Source: Corynebacterium suedekumii (GTDB taxonomy: Bacteria > Actinomycetota > Actinomycetes > Mycobacteriales > Mycobacteriaceae). From it: a stretch of 64,000 bases of DNA. Each line of letters opens with the position of its first letter. The first letter of the stretch is position 1. The notes under the pieces were generated by a model that was given only the letters and a program-made list of their open reading frames with translations, was not told where the DNA came from and did no database searches. Shown here in pieces: positions 26,646 through 35,191 of this stretch. Both the position numbers and the translations under genes were made by a program. Location: contig NZ_CP126970.1 of NCBI RefSeq assembly GCF_030252185.1, positions 1,550,001-1,614,000 of the forward strand, given 5' to 3'.

Positions 26646-27014
26646 ATGCTCGAAGAGCTGCTCGACCTCGAACATCAGGGATGGACATCCCTCTGCAATA
26701 GCACGGGTGCAGACTTCTACGGGCAGATTATGGCCAGCGACGGCGTCATGGTCCTCGCCCACGGCCAGGTCTTCGACCGCCAGGCCGTCATCGAATCCCT
26801 GAACGAAGTACCCCCATGGCGGAGCTACGACATCGCCGATCAGAGGCTCGTCGCCCTCAGCGACGATCACGCGGTCCTTGTCTACACCGGCCGTGCCTAC
26901 CGCGACGAGGATGAGCCCGCGTTCATCGCGCGCATGTCCAGCGTCTACAACCGTCAGGACGGCACCTGGCGACTCGCCCTCTACCAGCAGACGCCCATCC
27001 CATCGCAGGCGTAG
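26646..27014 (+). CDS. NTF2-like / SnoaL-type small protein (DUF4440-like)
   Basis: 122 residues, soluble. The pattern LLDLEHQGWTSLCNSTGADF, DGVMVLAHGQVFDRQAVIES, then AVLVYTGRAYRD and SVYNRQDGTWRLALYQQTP is that of the NTF2-like superfamily, often scavenging or binding enzymes of unknown substrate. AAAGGTGA precedes the ATG. It stands alone in the island. The stretch from 27015 to about 27320 holds no gene I can support. Confidence 0.75.
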   Translation: MLEELLDLEHQGWTSLCNSTGADFYGQIMASDGVMVLAHGQVFDRQAVIESLNEVPPWRSYDIADQRLVALSDDHAVLVYTGRAYRDEDEPAFIARMSSVYNRQDGTWRLALYQQTPIPSQA

Positions 27015-27274
27015 AACCGGGTATCTCGACCTCATACCCAGCCACGCTGTCGAGCAGCGGGACATGCCGCGAACACCACCCCAACCGCACCAGAGGCCGG
27101 GAAGCCACAGTGGCAACCCGCTCCGAGTCTGTCAGCCCGCCGGGACGAAGTCCACGGATGCCTGTACCGCGGCAGCTCATCCCCTTCTCGCCCTTCACCA
27201 TGACCGAACACAGAAGGCACCTGCTGACCCCGGGGACTCTCTTTCAATGCAGCCAGTGGTTGCATCTTCAGCAA

Positions 27275-27324
27275 GTGATTCCCGAAAGCCCGGAGTTCGA
27301 CTCGTGCCCCTGACCTCCACCCCT
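27275..27324. repeat. Imperfect direct repeat, copy A
   Basis: About 50 bases matching 28696-28746 with roughly seven differences; shared core GAGTTCGAC and CTCCACCCCT, resembling a tRNA T-arm and acceptor end. Copy A lacks the terminator hairpin seen after copy B. Confidence 0.5.
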
Positions 27325-27534
27325 TTGGCTCCGGGTGAAACAATCCTCACGGGGGAGGGAGGCCTCTCGATGGAGCAGGAGGCGATGCTTGACGCGCTCC
27401 ACCGGCATAAGATCGATTTGGCTGACCGCGTGCTGGTGGTCAATTCGGGCGGCTACCTCGGCGAGTCGACCCGAAGCGAGATCGACTACGCGCGTGCCTC
27501 GGGCAAACCAGTCTCGTTCACCGAGCCTCAGTAG
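27325..27534 (+). pseudogene. C-terminal fragment, nucleoside-deoxyribosyltransferase-like fold
   Basis: About 65 residues: LTGEGGLSMEQEAMLDALHR, then KIDLADRVLVVNSGGYLGES and TRSEIDYARASGKPVSF. The motif of an Asp-rich loop followed by VxNxGGYxGESTRxEIxYA is typical of the C-terminal half of DUF4406/deoxyribosyltransferase-like proteins. The N-terminal half is absent and the frame upstream has no such character, so it is a remnant. Bases 27535-27809 show no gene. Confidence 0.5.
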
Positions 27535-27809
27535 ACGTAGACGCACGGCCCCACTGTGCGTCGGGCGACTCTGGCTCAGATGTGAGCGGGACCGCACCGT
27601 CGTCCCAACCTGTCCCGTTCGGGGGCGATTCGGTGTGCGCTGGCTGGCTACTCGGCGTGAAGATTCATCGAAGCGCACACAAGCACGGGGTTAGTCCCGG
27701 AGGATGCGGTTCAAGCGGCACCGGCGAGCGTCTGTAGTGTCCCCATCTGCCGATGAGGGGATGTCACGTGACCTTGCTCGATAGAACTTGCATGGTCTAA
27801 GATACAGGG

Positions 27810-28159
27810 ATGTGGAGCGTCGATGTCACCTTGGTCCAGGACTGGCTCCTGGGCTTGGACGAGGACTCCTACGAGCAGGTGTCAGCGGCCATCGAGCTTC
27901 TGGGCGAGTACGGCCCACAGCTGGGTCGCCCGATCGTCGACACGGTCAACCGGTCGCGTCATCGCAACATGAAAGAGCTGAGGCCTGGCTCGTCAGGACG
28001 CACGGAGTTGCGGCTGCTGTTTGCCTTCGACCCCCAGCCCGAGGGATCTTCCTGGTCGCCGTCGACAAGGCTGGCAACTGGCAGCGCTGGTCCAAGAAGA
28101 ACATCCCGGTGGCCGATGACCTGTTCGACGCCCACCTGCAACGACTGAAGGAGAAGTGA
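27810..28159 (+). pseudogene. RelE/HigB-type toxin, frameshifted
   Basis: N-terminal frame MWSVDVTLVQDWLLGLDEDS, GPQLGRPIVDTV, SRHRNMKELRPGSSGRTELR and LLFAFDP fits phage-derived Gp49/HigB-like mRNA interferases. The last third (ARGIFLVAVDKAGNWQRWSK, then NIPVADDLFDAHL) lies in another frame; one base missing from the C5 run at 28031-28035 explains it. A TAAGAT box 6 bases before the ATG suggests a leaderless message. The antitoxin gene follows directly. If the shift is real, the toxin is dead. Confidence 0.75.
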
Positions 28160-28164
28160 GCGAC

Positions 28165-28467
28165 ATGACCACCCTCGATGAGCTGCACCAGCGACGCCCG
28201 GTCAACCGTGGCCGGGTGGAGGAGCACAAGCAGCGGATGCTGGCCCAGGTCCGGGCCTCTCGGCTGCGTGAGCTCCGTGAGGCCACCGGGCTCACCCAGG
28301 CACAGCTTGCCGAGCGCATCGGCGTGGGCCAGCGGCAGGTCTCCAAGATCGAGCACGGGGACCTGGACAACGCCAAGATCGGCACGATCAGGCGCTATCT
28401 CGAGGCGGTCGGCGGCGACCTGTCAATCGAGTACGTCAGGGGAGACAGCCGTATCCAAGTCGCCTGA
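28165..28467 (+). CDS. XRE-family antitoxin (HigA-like)
   Basis: 100 residues. An N-terminal arm (RPVNRGRVEEHKQRMLAQVR) is followed by an XRE helix-turn-helix (LRELREATGLTQAQLAERIG, then VGQRQVSKIEHGDL). It should neutralise the upstream toxin and repress the pair. The ATG at 28165 is taken because GGAG lies 12 bases before it. It starts 5 bases after the toxin stop. Bases 28468-28849 hold only the repeat and terminator listed separately. Confidence 0.85.
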   Translation: MTTLDELHQRRPVNRGRVEEHKQRMLAQVRASRLRELREATGLTQAQLAERIGVGQRQVSKIEHGDLDNAKIGTIRRYLEAVGGDLSIEYVRGDSRIQVA

Positions 28468-28695
28468 AAGCATGCGCACATGCCGCTCCTGGGACATAAG
28501 ACCAGCAGCGTGCCTGCGCTGAACGCCACACGCCAAATCGAGCCGTGGATGTCCGAAGTCAAGGGGGCCGCCGCGTCGTCGACTGGCTCCTGACCTCACG
28601 GGGCTGGCGGGCAGCTCACGCCCCGCGTGAGACCTGGGTTAGTCCCTGGCGTATTGGTCTTGTCTGAGTAATACGGCGGGCTGGATCAACATCAG

Positions 28696-28746
28696 GTGAT
28701 TTCCGAAGGCCAAGAGTTCGACACGTGCCCCCTGAGCTCCACCCCT
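28696..28746. repeat. Imperfect direct repeat, copy B
   Basis: Matches 27275-27324 with about seven differences and one extra C. It ends in GAGCTCCACCCCTG just before a terminator hairpin, an arrangement also seen near 26420-26465. Confidence 0.5.
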
Positions 28747-28748
28747 GT

Positions 28749-28779
28749 AACCCCTGCCAGTGCGCTGGCAGGGGTTTTT
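28749..28779 (+). terminator. Rho-independent terminator
   Basis: Stem AACCCCTGCCAG / CTGGCAGGGGTT with loop TGCG, then TTT. Almost identical to the hairpin at 26436-26461. Confidence 0.65.
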
Positions 28780-28849
28780 CGAATCATGCCCCATGCGCAG
28801 ACACCGACTACTGGCGGCTCGTCGATGTCGATGCGACCAGCCTCCACAG

Positions 28850-29461
28850 CTATGGACTCGTCAACACACCGTTCCTCGGGAGGTGCCCGTCGAAGGTGAT
28901 CGGGACGGCGTTCGCCGTCGTCGGGTCGCGGTGATCCATGGCCTGGAGGTGCAGATGTGGCTCCGTGCTGTTGCCGCTGTTTCCGCACGCGCCGACCCGA
29001 TCGCCGGCCTTCACGCGACTGCCCATGGCCACGGCGAGACTTCCCTGGCGCAAATGGCACAGGGCAACGTACGGGCCGGCGTCGGTTCGGATCAGTACGT
29101 GGTTGCCTGCCAGGGCGCTCCACCCTGCAGCAGCTCGGCGGCCCTGGCTGAGGACGTAGGCGACGGAGGGGAGACCTCTGTGGGCATCATGATCGACCTG
29201 GTGATCATCGAGTGCGACCACGACTCCATCGGCGGGGGCGAGCACATCGCGACCGAACCCGGGGAATCGGGTCGGGGGCTCAGGCCGCACCCACGTGGCG
29301 AACCGAATCGGCGCGGTGCGCCCGCGGTGGTCGACAGGTACGAAGTCGATCGAATACGAACTCGCGAATGCGGCCGTGCCGTGGCTGGGCACGCGGTTCG
29401 CGGGCGAGTTCTGGACGAGCCACGGTCCACTGAACGGATAGCGGAGATCCACTGGAGTCAT
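28850..29461 (-). CDS. M23-family peptidase (LytM-like)
   Basis: 203 residues. The zinc-peptidase core is visible: SHGTAAFASSYSIDF (H...D), a beta-strand series (DVLAPADGVVVALDD) and the end motif GACGNSGNSTEPHLHLQAMD with HLH. Such enzymes cut peptidoglycan cross-links or act as scaffolds. No clear signal peptide is seen at this ATG, so it may be cytoplasmic or exported in another way. Bases 29462-29769 upstream show no gene. Island or core membership is uncertain. Confidence 0.8.
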   Translation of the reverse strand: MTPVDLRYPFSGPWLVQNSPANRVPSHGTAAFASSYSIDFVPVDHRGRTAPIRFATWVRPEPPTRFPGFGRDVLAPADGVVVALDDHQVDHDAHRGLPSVAYVLSQGRRAAAGWSALAGNHVLIRTDAGPYVALCHLRQGSLAVAMGSRVKAGDRVGACGNSGNSTEPHLHLQAMDHRDPTTANAVPITFDGHLPRNGVLTSP

Positions 29462-29769
29462 CGGCAGCCGACCTTTCGTGGGCGCACAACGCAGGTATGA
29501 CGTTGACCGTCATCGTCTCACGTGGCCCACCGGGTGGCGACCCGTCGGCCTGCTGCCAGGCGGTGGTGGCACCGGAGTCCTTTGTTCGTGCTGCACCGGA
29601 CCCGGGAGGCACAAGACGACGGTGCCCAGATCCAGAGTGTCCCAGCCCGTCGTGGGTAACAGCTCGACGCAGTGAGCCCCGTGTGCAGCACTGCTCCTGG
29701 GTCTGTGACGACCCATGACCGCCACGGGTGGCGTGGGAAGGGGGCCGTCCCTCGCGGCACGGCCACCAC

Positions 29770-30208
29770 CTATCTGGCGGCGTAGTCCTGCAGCGCCTTG
29801 AGGACGATGGTCCAGCCGCCGACCTGGCCGTCGAGGGTCTCGCGGGTCTGGGGTGGGGCCATGTTCTCCACGAGCAGGACGACGGTGTTGTCGCCGTCGG
29901 GGGACGAGGGTGAACTCGATGAGTGAGGCGTCATCTCCCGGGGTCGGGTCACCGAGTTCGCCCCAGTAGAAGTGGAGTCGCTCGTCGGGGTCGAAGCGGG
30001 TGACGTGGATGGGCATGAGGCCGTGGCCGACCCATTCGAAGGTGCCGTGGGCGCCCGCGTGCGTGCCGGTGGGAAAGACGGCCGGGTGGCCCCACCACTG
30101 TTCGATGTGTTCGGGGGTGATGAGCAGTTCCCACGCCCGCTCCCGTGGCACGGGGAGGCGGGCGGAACCGAGGACGGTGAGGGTGGGTTCGTGCGGTGAG
30201 CAGGGCAC
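29770..30208 (-). pseudogene. SRPBCC/AHSA1-domain protein, frameshifted
   Basis: N-terminal frame HEPTLTVLGSARLPVPRERA, WELLITPEHIEQWWGHPAVF and FEWVGHGLMPIHVTRFDPDE reads as an AHSA1-like START-fold protein up to EFTLVP; the C-terminal frame continues DGDNTVVLLVENMAPPQTRE and VGGWTIVLKALQDYAAR. The break is in the G5 run at 29899-29903, here one base too many. GTG start uncertain, because the upstream sequence is the remnant of another gene. Ligand unknown. Confidence 0.7.
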
Positions 30209-30275
30209 GGGCGACCTCGACACCGCGGGAGGTCTCCCCGAGGTTGACGGTCTCCGGTGCCAGGAGGATCCTCAT
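30202..30275 (-). pseudogene. N-terminal remnant of a glycosyltransferase-like gene
   Basis: Only about 25 residues remain: MRILLAPETVNLGETSRGVE then VARALL. This is how MGT/UGT-type glycosyltransferases begin (MRILL...GHxxRxxEIARAL). Its ATG overlaps the TGA stop of tag (ATGA), showing that it was once the next gene of that operon. It is cut where the AHSA1-like gene begins. Confidence 0.45.
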
Positions 30276-30901
30276 GTCCACACCCCGGAGGAGCCGCGCC
30301 GCCAGGAGCCGACGAGGTGGGTGTCCACGACACCGATGGCCTCCATGAGCGCGAAGATGGTGGTGGGGCCGACGAACGTGAAGCCCTCCTTCTTCAGTGC
30401 CCTGGCCAGGGCGGCGGATTCGGGGGAGCGGGAGGGGACGTCGTCGGCCGTGACGGGGGCGGGGGTCTCGGCGGGCTGGTGCGACCAGATGAGCTCGACC
30501 AGGCCGCCCTTCTCGCGCAACTCGATGGTGGCCCGGGCGTTGGTGATCACGGCCTCGATCTTGCGGCGGTTGCGGATGATGCCGGAGTCGGTGAGCAGAC
30601 GTTCGACATCCGCGTCGGTGAACACCGCCACCTCATCGGGGTTGAAGTCGGCGAAGGCGGCCCGGAACGCGGGGCGTTTGCGCAGGATGAGCTCCCAGGA
30701 CAGGCCGGCCTGGAAGCCCTCGAGGCTCAGGCGCTCGAACAGACCCTGCTCGTCGCGGACGGGCATGCCCCATTCGGTATCGTAGTAGTCCCGCAGCAGG
30801 TCGGAGGTGCATGCCCAGGTGGGGCGGGCCCGGCCGTCCTCGCAGTGGATGAGGGAATCGGTGTCGGTGATGTCGGGGATGTCGGTGATGGTGGTCTCCA
30901 T
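30272..30901 (-). CDS. tag: DNA-3-methyladenine glycosylase I
   Basis: 209 residues. Removes 3-methyladenine from alkylated DNA. Family motifs: YYDTEWGMPVRDEQGLFERL, LEGFQAGLSWELILRKRPAF, and the C-terminal EGFTFVGPTTIFALMEAIGV. The zinc ligands of Tag (an N-terminal Cys and a C-terminal His) are plausible at HCEDG and VDTHLVG. It follows ogt on the same strand by 24 bases, giving an alkylation-repair pair. Confidence 0.93.
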   Translation of the reverse strand: METTITDIPDITDTDSLIHCEDGRARPTWACTSDLLRDYYDTEWGMPVRDEQGLFERLSLEGFQAGLSWELILRKRPAFRAAFADFNPDEVAVFTDADVERLLTDSGIIRNRRKIEAVITNARATIELREKGGLVELIWSHQPAETPAPVTADDVPSRSPESAALARALKKEGFTFVGPTTIFALMEAIGVVDTHLVGSWRRGSSGVWT

Positions 30902-30925
30902 ATCCTGTTGGACTGCCGGAAACGG

Positions 30926-31371
30926 TCAGCGGTTCCCCAGGACGCGTTGTTCGTGGTCGAGCAGCCACTGCTTGGCCGCCGGGCCACCGCGGTAGCCGCC
31001 GAGGGAACCGTCGGCGCGCAGCACCCGGTGGCAGGGGCGGATGATGGGCAGCGGGTTGGTGGCGCACGCGGAGCCGACGGCGCGGACGGCGAGGTCGTTG
31101 CCACAGGCGGCCGCCAGCTCGGTGTAGGACATCGTCTGCCCGAAGGCGATGTCGGCCAGGGCGGCCTGGGCGGTGGCCCGGAAGCCGGTGTCGGGGACGT
31201 CGAGCGGGAGGTCGAAGGTACGGCGGGTGCCGGCGAAGTATTCGGCGAGCTGCGCGGCGGCGTCGATAAGCAGGGAGAGGACCCCGTGCCCTCCCCGCCG
31301 AAGTCGACGGCGGTGAGCCCGCGGTCACTCGCGGTGAGGGTCAGCGGTCCAATGGGTGTGGAGATGAGCAT
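30926..31371 (-). pseudogene. ogt: Methylated-DNA-protein cysteine methyltransferase, frameshifted
   Basis: N-terminal frame MLISTPIGPLTLTASDRGLT then AVDFGGEGTG; C-terminal frame VLSLLIDAAAQLAEYFAGTR, then FGQTMSYTELAAACGND and the alkyl-acceptor PCHRV with GGYRGG. One base missing in the C4 run at 31282-31285 (G run on the coding strand) explains the break. The active-site Cys and all later motifs are preserved, so the gene is probably intact in the organism. GAGGAG precedes the ATG. Repairs O6-methylguanine; paired with tag. Confidence 0.85.
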
Positions 31372-31398
31372 GACGTACTCCTCGGGTGGGGTAGGAGG

Positions 31399-31405
31399 TA
31401 GTCTA
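31399..31405. promoter_or_regulatory. Interlocked divergent -10 boxes, ogt and doxX
   Basis: The 7 bases TAGTCTA contain TAGTCT on the plus strand (7 bases before the doxX ATG) and TAGACT on the minus strand, which would start the ogt message about 20 bases before its ATG. Confidence 0.45.
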
Positions 31406-31411
31406 ATCGGC

Positions 31412-31819
31412 ATGGATAAACCGGCCGTGAGGGATGCTGCGCTGCTGCTTCTGCGTCTCGTCCTCGGGATCGTGTTCGTGGCGCACGGCTGGGACAAACT
31501 GCTCATCACCGGGCTGACGGAGACCACCGGCCAGTTCAGCGCGTGGGGGGTGCCGCAGCCGAAACTGTCCGCCTACCTGGTCATGGCCGGCGAACTGCTC
31601 GGCGGGGCGCTGCTGGTGGTCGGGCTGCTCACCACCTTCGTCGCCGGTGCCCTGGCCCTGCTCATGGCCGCGGCGGTCTGGTTCGTGCACCTGGGCAACG
31701 GCCTGTTCGCCGCCGACGGCGGGGTGGAACTGCCGGCGGTGCTCATCGTGGCGTTGCTTATGATCGTCGTGTTCGGTGCCGGCCGCGCCAGCCTGGACGG
31801 GGTGCTCACCCGTGGTTGA
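31412..31819 (+). CDS. DoxX-family membrane protein
   Basis: 135 residues, four membrane helices. DoxX signature: LLLLRLVLGIVFVAHGWDKL at the start, then GELLGGALLVVGLLTTFVAG and AVLIVALLMIVVFGAG. In mycobacteria a DoxX protein works with superoxide dismutase and a thiol system; no such partners are next to it here. Leaderless start behind TAGTCT. It overlaps the next gene by 8 bases. Confidence 0.88.
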   Translation: MDKPAVRDAALLLLRLVLGIVFVAHGWDKLLITGLTETTGQFSAWGVPQPKLSAYLVMAGELLGGALLVVGLLTTFVAGALALLMAAAVWFVHLGNGLFAADGGVELPAVLIVALLMIVVFGAGRASLDGVLTRG

Positions 31820-32524
31820 CCATGACCGGGTCCAGGCCGCCCTCTCCGCCCGCCTCGACGGCGAACCCGTCCCGCTGCCCGATGACGTCGTCGACGCCCA
31901 CGTCGCCGAGTGCGGGCAGTGCGCCGCGTTCTGGGAGCAGTCGCTGGCGCTGAGCCGCACCCTCTCCTTCGCCGAGCCCGCCGACGGCGGCATGACCCCG
32001 CCGGACCTGTCCGAGGTCATCATCGCCGGCGTGGAACCGGAGTGGCGTCGCACCGCGAACGCCCGTGCCGTCGGTCTCGCGCTCGCGCGGGTCCTGCTCA
32101 TCATCTCCGGCATCGCCTGGGTTCTGTGGTCCCTGCAGCTGCTCGGCGACGCCGGCGGCCTCACCGCCGTCACCTCCGGGGGGCAGGCCGACGGGCAGAT
32201 CCTCGCCCCCGACGCCGACCCCGCTCCGCGGGTCTGCTTGTCGACGCCGCCGCCCACCGCCTCGGCATCGCCTTCGGCCTGTTCGCCGTGGCGTGGAAAC
32301 CCCGCCTCGTCTCCGGCATGCTGCCCGTTGTCGGCGCCCTGTGGATGTTCCTGTTCGGCTTCACCGTCCGCGACATGGTCCTCGGCACCGTCGAGTCCGG
32401 CCAGTACCTCGGCCTGCTCCTGCTGCTGGTCACCCTCGCCGCCATGGCGTGGGCGTGGCTGTCGCACCACGGGTATGTCATGCTGCGCGCCGGGTGGCGG
32501 GAACTGGGCGCCACACCCGTGTAG
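31812..32524 (+). pseudogene. Zinc-finger anti-sigma-like membrane protein, frameshifted
   Basis: N-terminal frame: DHDRVQAALSARLDGEPVPL and the zinc motif HVAECGQCAAFW (HxxxCxxC) of anti-sigma factors, then a helix (GLALARVLLIISGIAWVLWS). The C-terminal frame holds more helices (LGIAFGLFAVAWKPRLVSGM, LPVVGALWMFLFGFTV, YLGLLLLLVTLAAMAWAWL). One base is missing near 32221-32232 (GCTCCGCGGG). GTG start inside the end of doxX. No sigma-factor gene is adjacent, so its partner, if any, is elsewhere. Confidence 0.7.
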
Positions 32525-32532
32525 GTCCAGCC

Positions 32533-34125
32533 TCAGGTCCAGCTCGGCAGCCACATGAGGGAGTGGTACCAGCCCTCCGGGATGACGATGCCGTAGAGGA
32601 TGGGCAACCAGTAGAGGAACATCGCCACCGCCAACGCGAGGTAGGCGATGACGGCGAGCGTGCCCCACGTGATCGGGCCGCCGGCGAGGGTGCGGACGGT
32701 ACGGAGCCCGACCTCGGGTCCGCGGCCGTGGAGCTGGCCGAGCGTGAGCGAGATGAGCACGATGGTGAAGGGGACGAGCGCGGTGGCGTAGAAGAAGTAC
32801 ATCTGCCGGTCGTAGCTGGCCAGCCACGGGAGGAATCCCGCGGCGAAGGCGACCAGGGGAATGAGGAAGCGGCGGTCGCGGCGGATGACCAGGCACCACA
32901 GCCCCCACAGCAGGACCGGGACGGTCAGCCACCAGATCGCGGGCGTGCCGAAGAGGAAGATCATCCGCCGGCACGTGCCGGCGGCGCAGTCGATGTCGGT
33001 GGAGGAGAAGTAGAGGATGGGGCGGGCGGCGACGAGCCACGCCCACGGCTTGGAGTCCCAGGGGTGCGAGTGCCCGCCGGAGGTGGTCAGGGAGGCGTGG
33101 AACTCGAGGACGGACTGGTGGTAGAACACGAACCCGGCGAGGGAGTCGGGCAGGGCGGCCAGCCAGGAGTCGTCCCCGATGGAGCCGTCGGTGGCGGCAT
33201 GCCGGTAGACGGCGGTCTCGGAGGAGAACCACGCGCGCCAGGCCCACAGGTAGAGCAGGACGGGGACCACGACGATCGAGGCGAGGGCGGGCAGGACGTC
33301 ACGCACGAGGGTGCCGGTGACGGGGCGGGTGGCGCCGTAGCGGCGTCGTAACGCAAGGTCACAGAACACGCTCATGAGGCCGAAGAAGGCGATGTAGTAC
33401 AGCCCCGACCACTTCACGCCGAGGGAGAGTCCGAGGAACACGCCCGCGGTGAAACGCCACCAGCGGAACCCCAGGCGGGGGCCGAACGGCGAGTCGCCGA
33501 GCATGCCGTCACCCCACGCCCGGTGGAGGCGGCCGCGCATCTGCTCGTGGTCGAAGGCCAGGGCGCAGGCGGCGGCGACGATGAAGAACACCTGGAAGAT
33601 GTCGAGCATGCCGAAACGGGAGCTGACCAGCAGCACCCCGTCGACGGTGGCCAGCAGGCCGGCGAAGAACGCCACCTGCCACGTCCCCGCCAGCCGGCGG
33701 GCCAGCAGCATGACGGCGACGACGGTGGCGGCGCCGAACAGGGCCGTCATCACCCGCCAGCCCAGCGGGGAGTAGCCGAAGACGAACTCGCCGAGGGCGA
33801 TGAGCTGCTTGCCCAGCGGCGGGTGCACCACCAGGCCGTACCCGGGGTTGGACTCGATGCCGCCGATGAGCGGGTTGACCTGGGAACGGACCATGTCCCA
33901 CGCCTGCGGGACGTAGTGCTTCTCGTCGAAGACCGGGGTGCCGGAGGCCACGGCGCTGGTCAGGCCCGCATACCGGGTGACCAGGGCCAGCGCCGCGATG
34001 ACAAGCGTGGCGATGGTGTCCGCCCGCGTCCACGACCACGGCCGCGGGGGATCGGGGTGGATCCGCCGGGCGAACCCAGGGCCGACGGCAGGTGTGTCGG
34101 CGGTGGAGGTCGTGGCGGGGTTCAC
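32533..34125 (-). CDS. pmt: Polyprenyl-phosphomannose-protein O-mannosyltransferase
   Basis: About 530 residues with some ten membrane helices. GT39/PMT features: the acidic loop pair FDEKHYVPQAWDM (DE) and the HPPLGKQLIALGE motif, later RFGMLDIFQVFF. It mannosylates exported proteins during Sec translocation. The minus-strand frame is open further upstream, but GTG 34125 is preferred: TAGACT lies exactly 7 bases before it. Divergent from rsmI. Confidence 0.92.
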   Translation of the reverse strand: MNPATTSTADTPAVGPGFARRIHPDPPRPWSWTRADTIATLVIAALALVTRYAGLTSAVASGTPVFDEKHYVPQAWDMVRSQVNPLIGGIESNPGYGLVVHPPLGKQLIALGEFVFGYSPLGWRVMTALFGAATVVAVMLLARRLAGTWQVAFFAGLLATVDGVLLVSSRFGMLDIFQVFFIVAAACALAFDHEQMRGRLHRAWGDGMLGDSPFGPRLGFRWWRFTAGVFLGLSLGVKWSGLYYIAFFGLMSVFCDLALRRRYGATRPVTGTLVRDVLPALASIVVVPVLLYLWAWRAWFSSETAVYRHAATDGSIGDDSWLAALPDSLAGFVFYHQSVLEFHASLTTSGGHSHPWDSKPWAWLVAARPILYFSSTDIDCAAGTCRRMIFLFGTPAIWWLTVPVLLWGLWCLVIRRDRRFLIPLVAFAAGFLPWLASYDRQMYFFYATALVPFTIVLISLTLGQLHGRGPEVGLRTVRTLAGGPITWGTLAVIAYLALAVAMFLYWLPILYGIVIPEGWYHSLMWLPSWT

Positions 34126-34132
34126 GGGAAAG

Positions 34133-34142
34133 AGTCTAGGGT
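34133..34142. promoter_or_regulatory. Interlocked divergent -10 boxes, pmt and rsmI
   Basis: AGTCTAGGGT holds TAGACT on the minus strand (34138-34133) and TAGGGT on the plus strand (34137-34142), sharing the central TA. Each is exactly 7 bases from a start codon: GTG 34125 (pmt) and ATG 34150 (rsmI). Confidence 0.6.
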
Positions 34143-34149
34143 ACAAGGC

Positions 34150-35004
34150 ATGTCCCGGCCTGAATCCCTTCCCCGACCTGTTCCCCGGGGCGTGGTCCTC
34201 GCGGCCACCCCGCTGGGCAACATCCACGACGCCTCCCCGCGGCTGCGCCAGGCGCTTGCCGACGCCGACGTCATCGCCGCCGAGGACACCCGCCGCGTCC
34301 GCACCCTCGCCACCGCCCTCGACGTGGAGATCCGCGGGAAGGTGATCTCCAACTTCGACCACAACGAGGCCGGTCGGGCCGCCGGACTGCTCGACGCCGC
34401 CCGCTCCGGCACCGTCCTCGTGGTCACCGACGCCGGTATGCCCCTGGTCTCCGACCCCGGCTACTCGCTCGTCGACGCGGCCCACGACGCCGGTGTGCCC
34501 GTCACCTGCCTGCCCGGCCCCTCCGCCGTCCCCACCGCCCTGGCCCTGTCCGGCCTGCCCGTGGGACGTTTCCTCTTTGACGGCTTCGCTCCCCGCAAGC
34601 CCGGCCCGCGCCGGGAATGGCTGGAATCGCTGCGGACCGAGGAACGCGCCGCCTGCTTCTTCGAGTCCCCGCACCGCCTGGCCGACACCCTCGCCGTCGC
34701 CGCCGAGGTGCTCGGGCCGACCCGCCGCGCCGCGGTGTGCCGGGAACTGACCAAGACCTATGAGGAGGTCCGCCGCGGCACCCTGCCCGAGCTCGCGGAG
34801 TGGGCCGCCGAGGGAGTCAAGGGTGAGATCACGGTGGTCATCGAAGGCGGCTCCCCGCGGGAGTTCGACGTGGAGTCGCTGGTCCCCGTCGTCGAGTCCC
34901 TCGTCGCCGAGGGGGTGCGGCTCAAGGACGCCTGCCGGCAGGTCGCCTCGGGCAGGGGAGTGTCCAACCGGGAACTCTACGAGGCGGTTCTCGCCGCGAG
35001 ATAG
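34150..35004 (+). CDS. rsmI: 16S rRNA (cytidine1402-2'-O)-methyltransferase
   Basis: 284 residues of the tetrapyrrole-methylase fold: VLAATPLGNIHDASPRLRQA, DVIAAEDTRR, VVTDAGMPLVSDPGYSLVDA and the SAM site VTCLPGPSAVPTALALSG. It 2'-O-methylates C1402 in the decoding centre. ATG 34150 is fixed by the leaderless promoter; the longer upstream frame overlaps pmt. Confidence 0.93.
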   Translation: MSRPESLPRPVPRGVVLAATPLGNIHDASPRLRQALADADVIAAEDTRRVRTLATALDVEIRGKVISNFDHNEAGRAAGLLDAARSGTVLVVTDAGMPLVSDPGYSLVDAAHDAGVPVTCLPGPSAVPTALALSGLPVGRFLFDGFAPRKPGPRREWLESLRTEERAACFFESPHRLADTLAVAAEVLGPTRRAAVCRELTKTYEEVRRGTLPELAEWAAEGVKGEITVVIEGGSPREFDVESLVPVVESLVAEGVRLKDACRQVASGRGVSNRELYEAVLAAR

Positions 35005-35191
35005 GTCACACTAATGTGCATTGTTATGCAATTGTGAGTTTCGCCCGGGAGAAACGGGCCATGACCTCGCCTGATGTGGTGTTTCCGTGGTGGGCGCAAC
35101 CTGGGACGGGCGTGGAATGGGCCTGCCATTTATGTCCGAATTCTCCCGGCCAGGTTTGCATTGACTGAGAATCTGGATAATGGTGCGTTTC

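Noticed and set aside
29462..29769. Several 60-75 codon frames between the M23 and AHSA1 genes
   Set aside because: No ribosome sites, no motifs, and they overlap each other on both strands.
35005..35179. Terminator or riboswitch between rsmI and betP
   Set aside because: Only a weak GCCCG/CGGGC hairpin without a T tract; no known riboswitch core.
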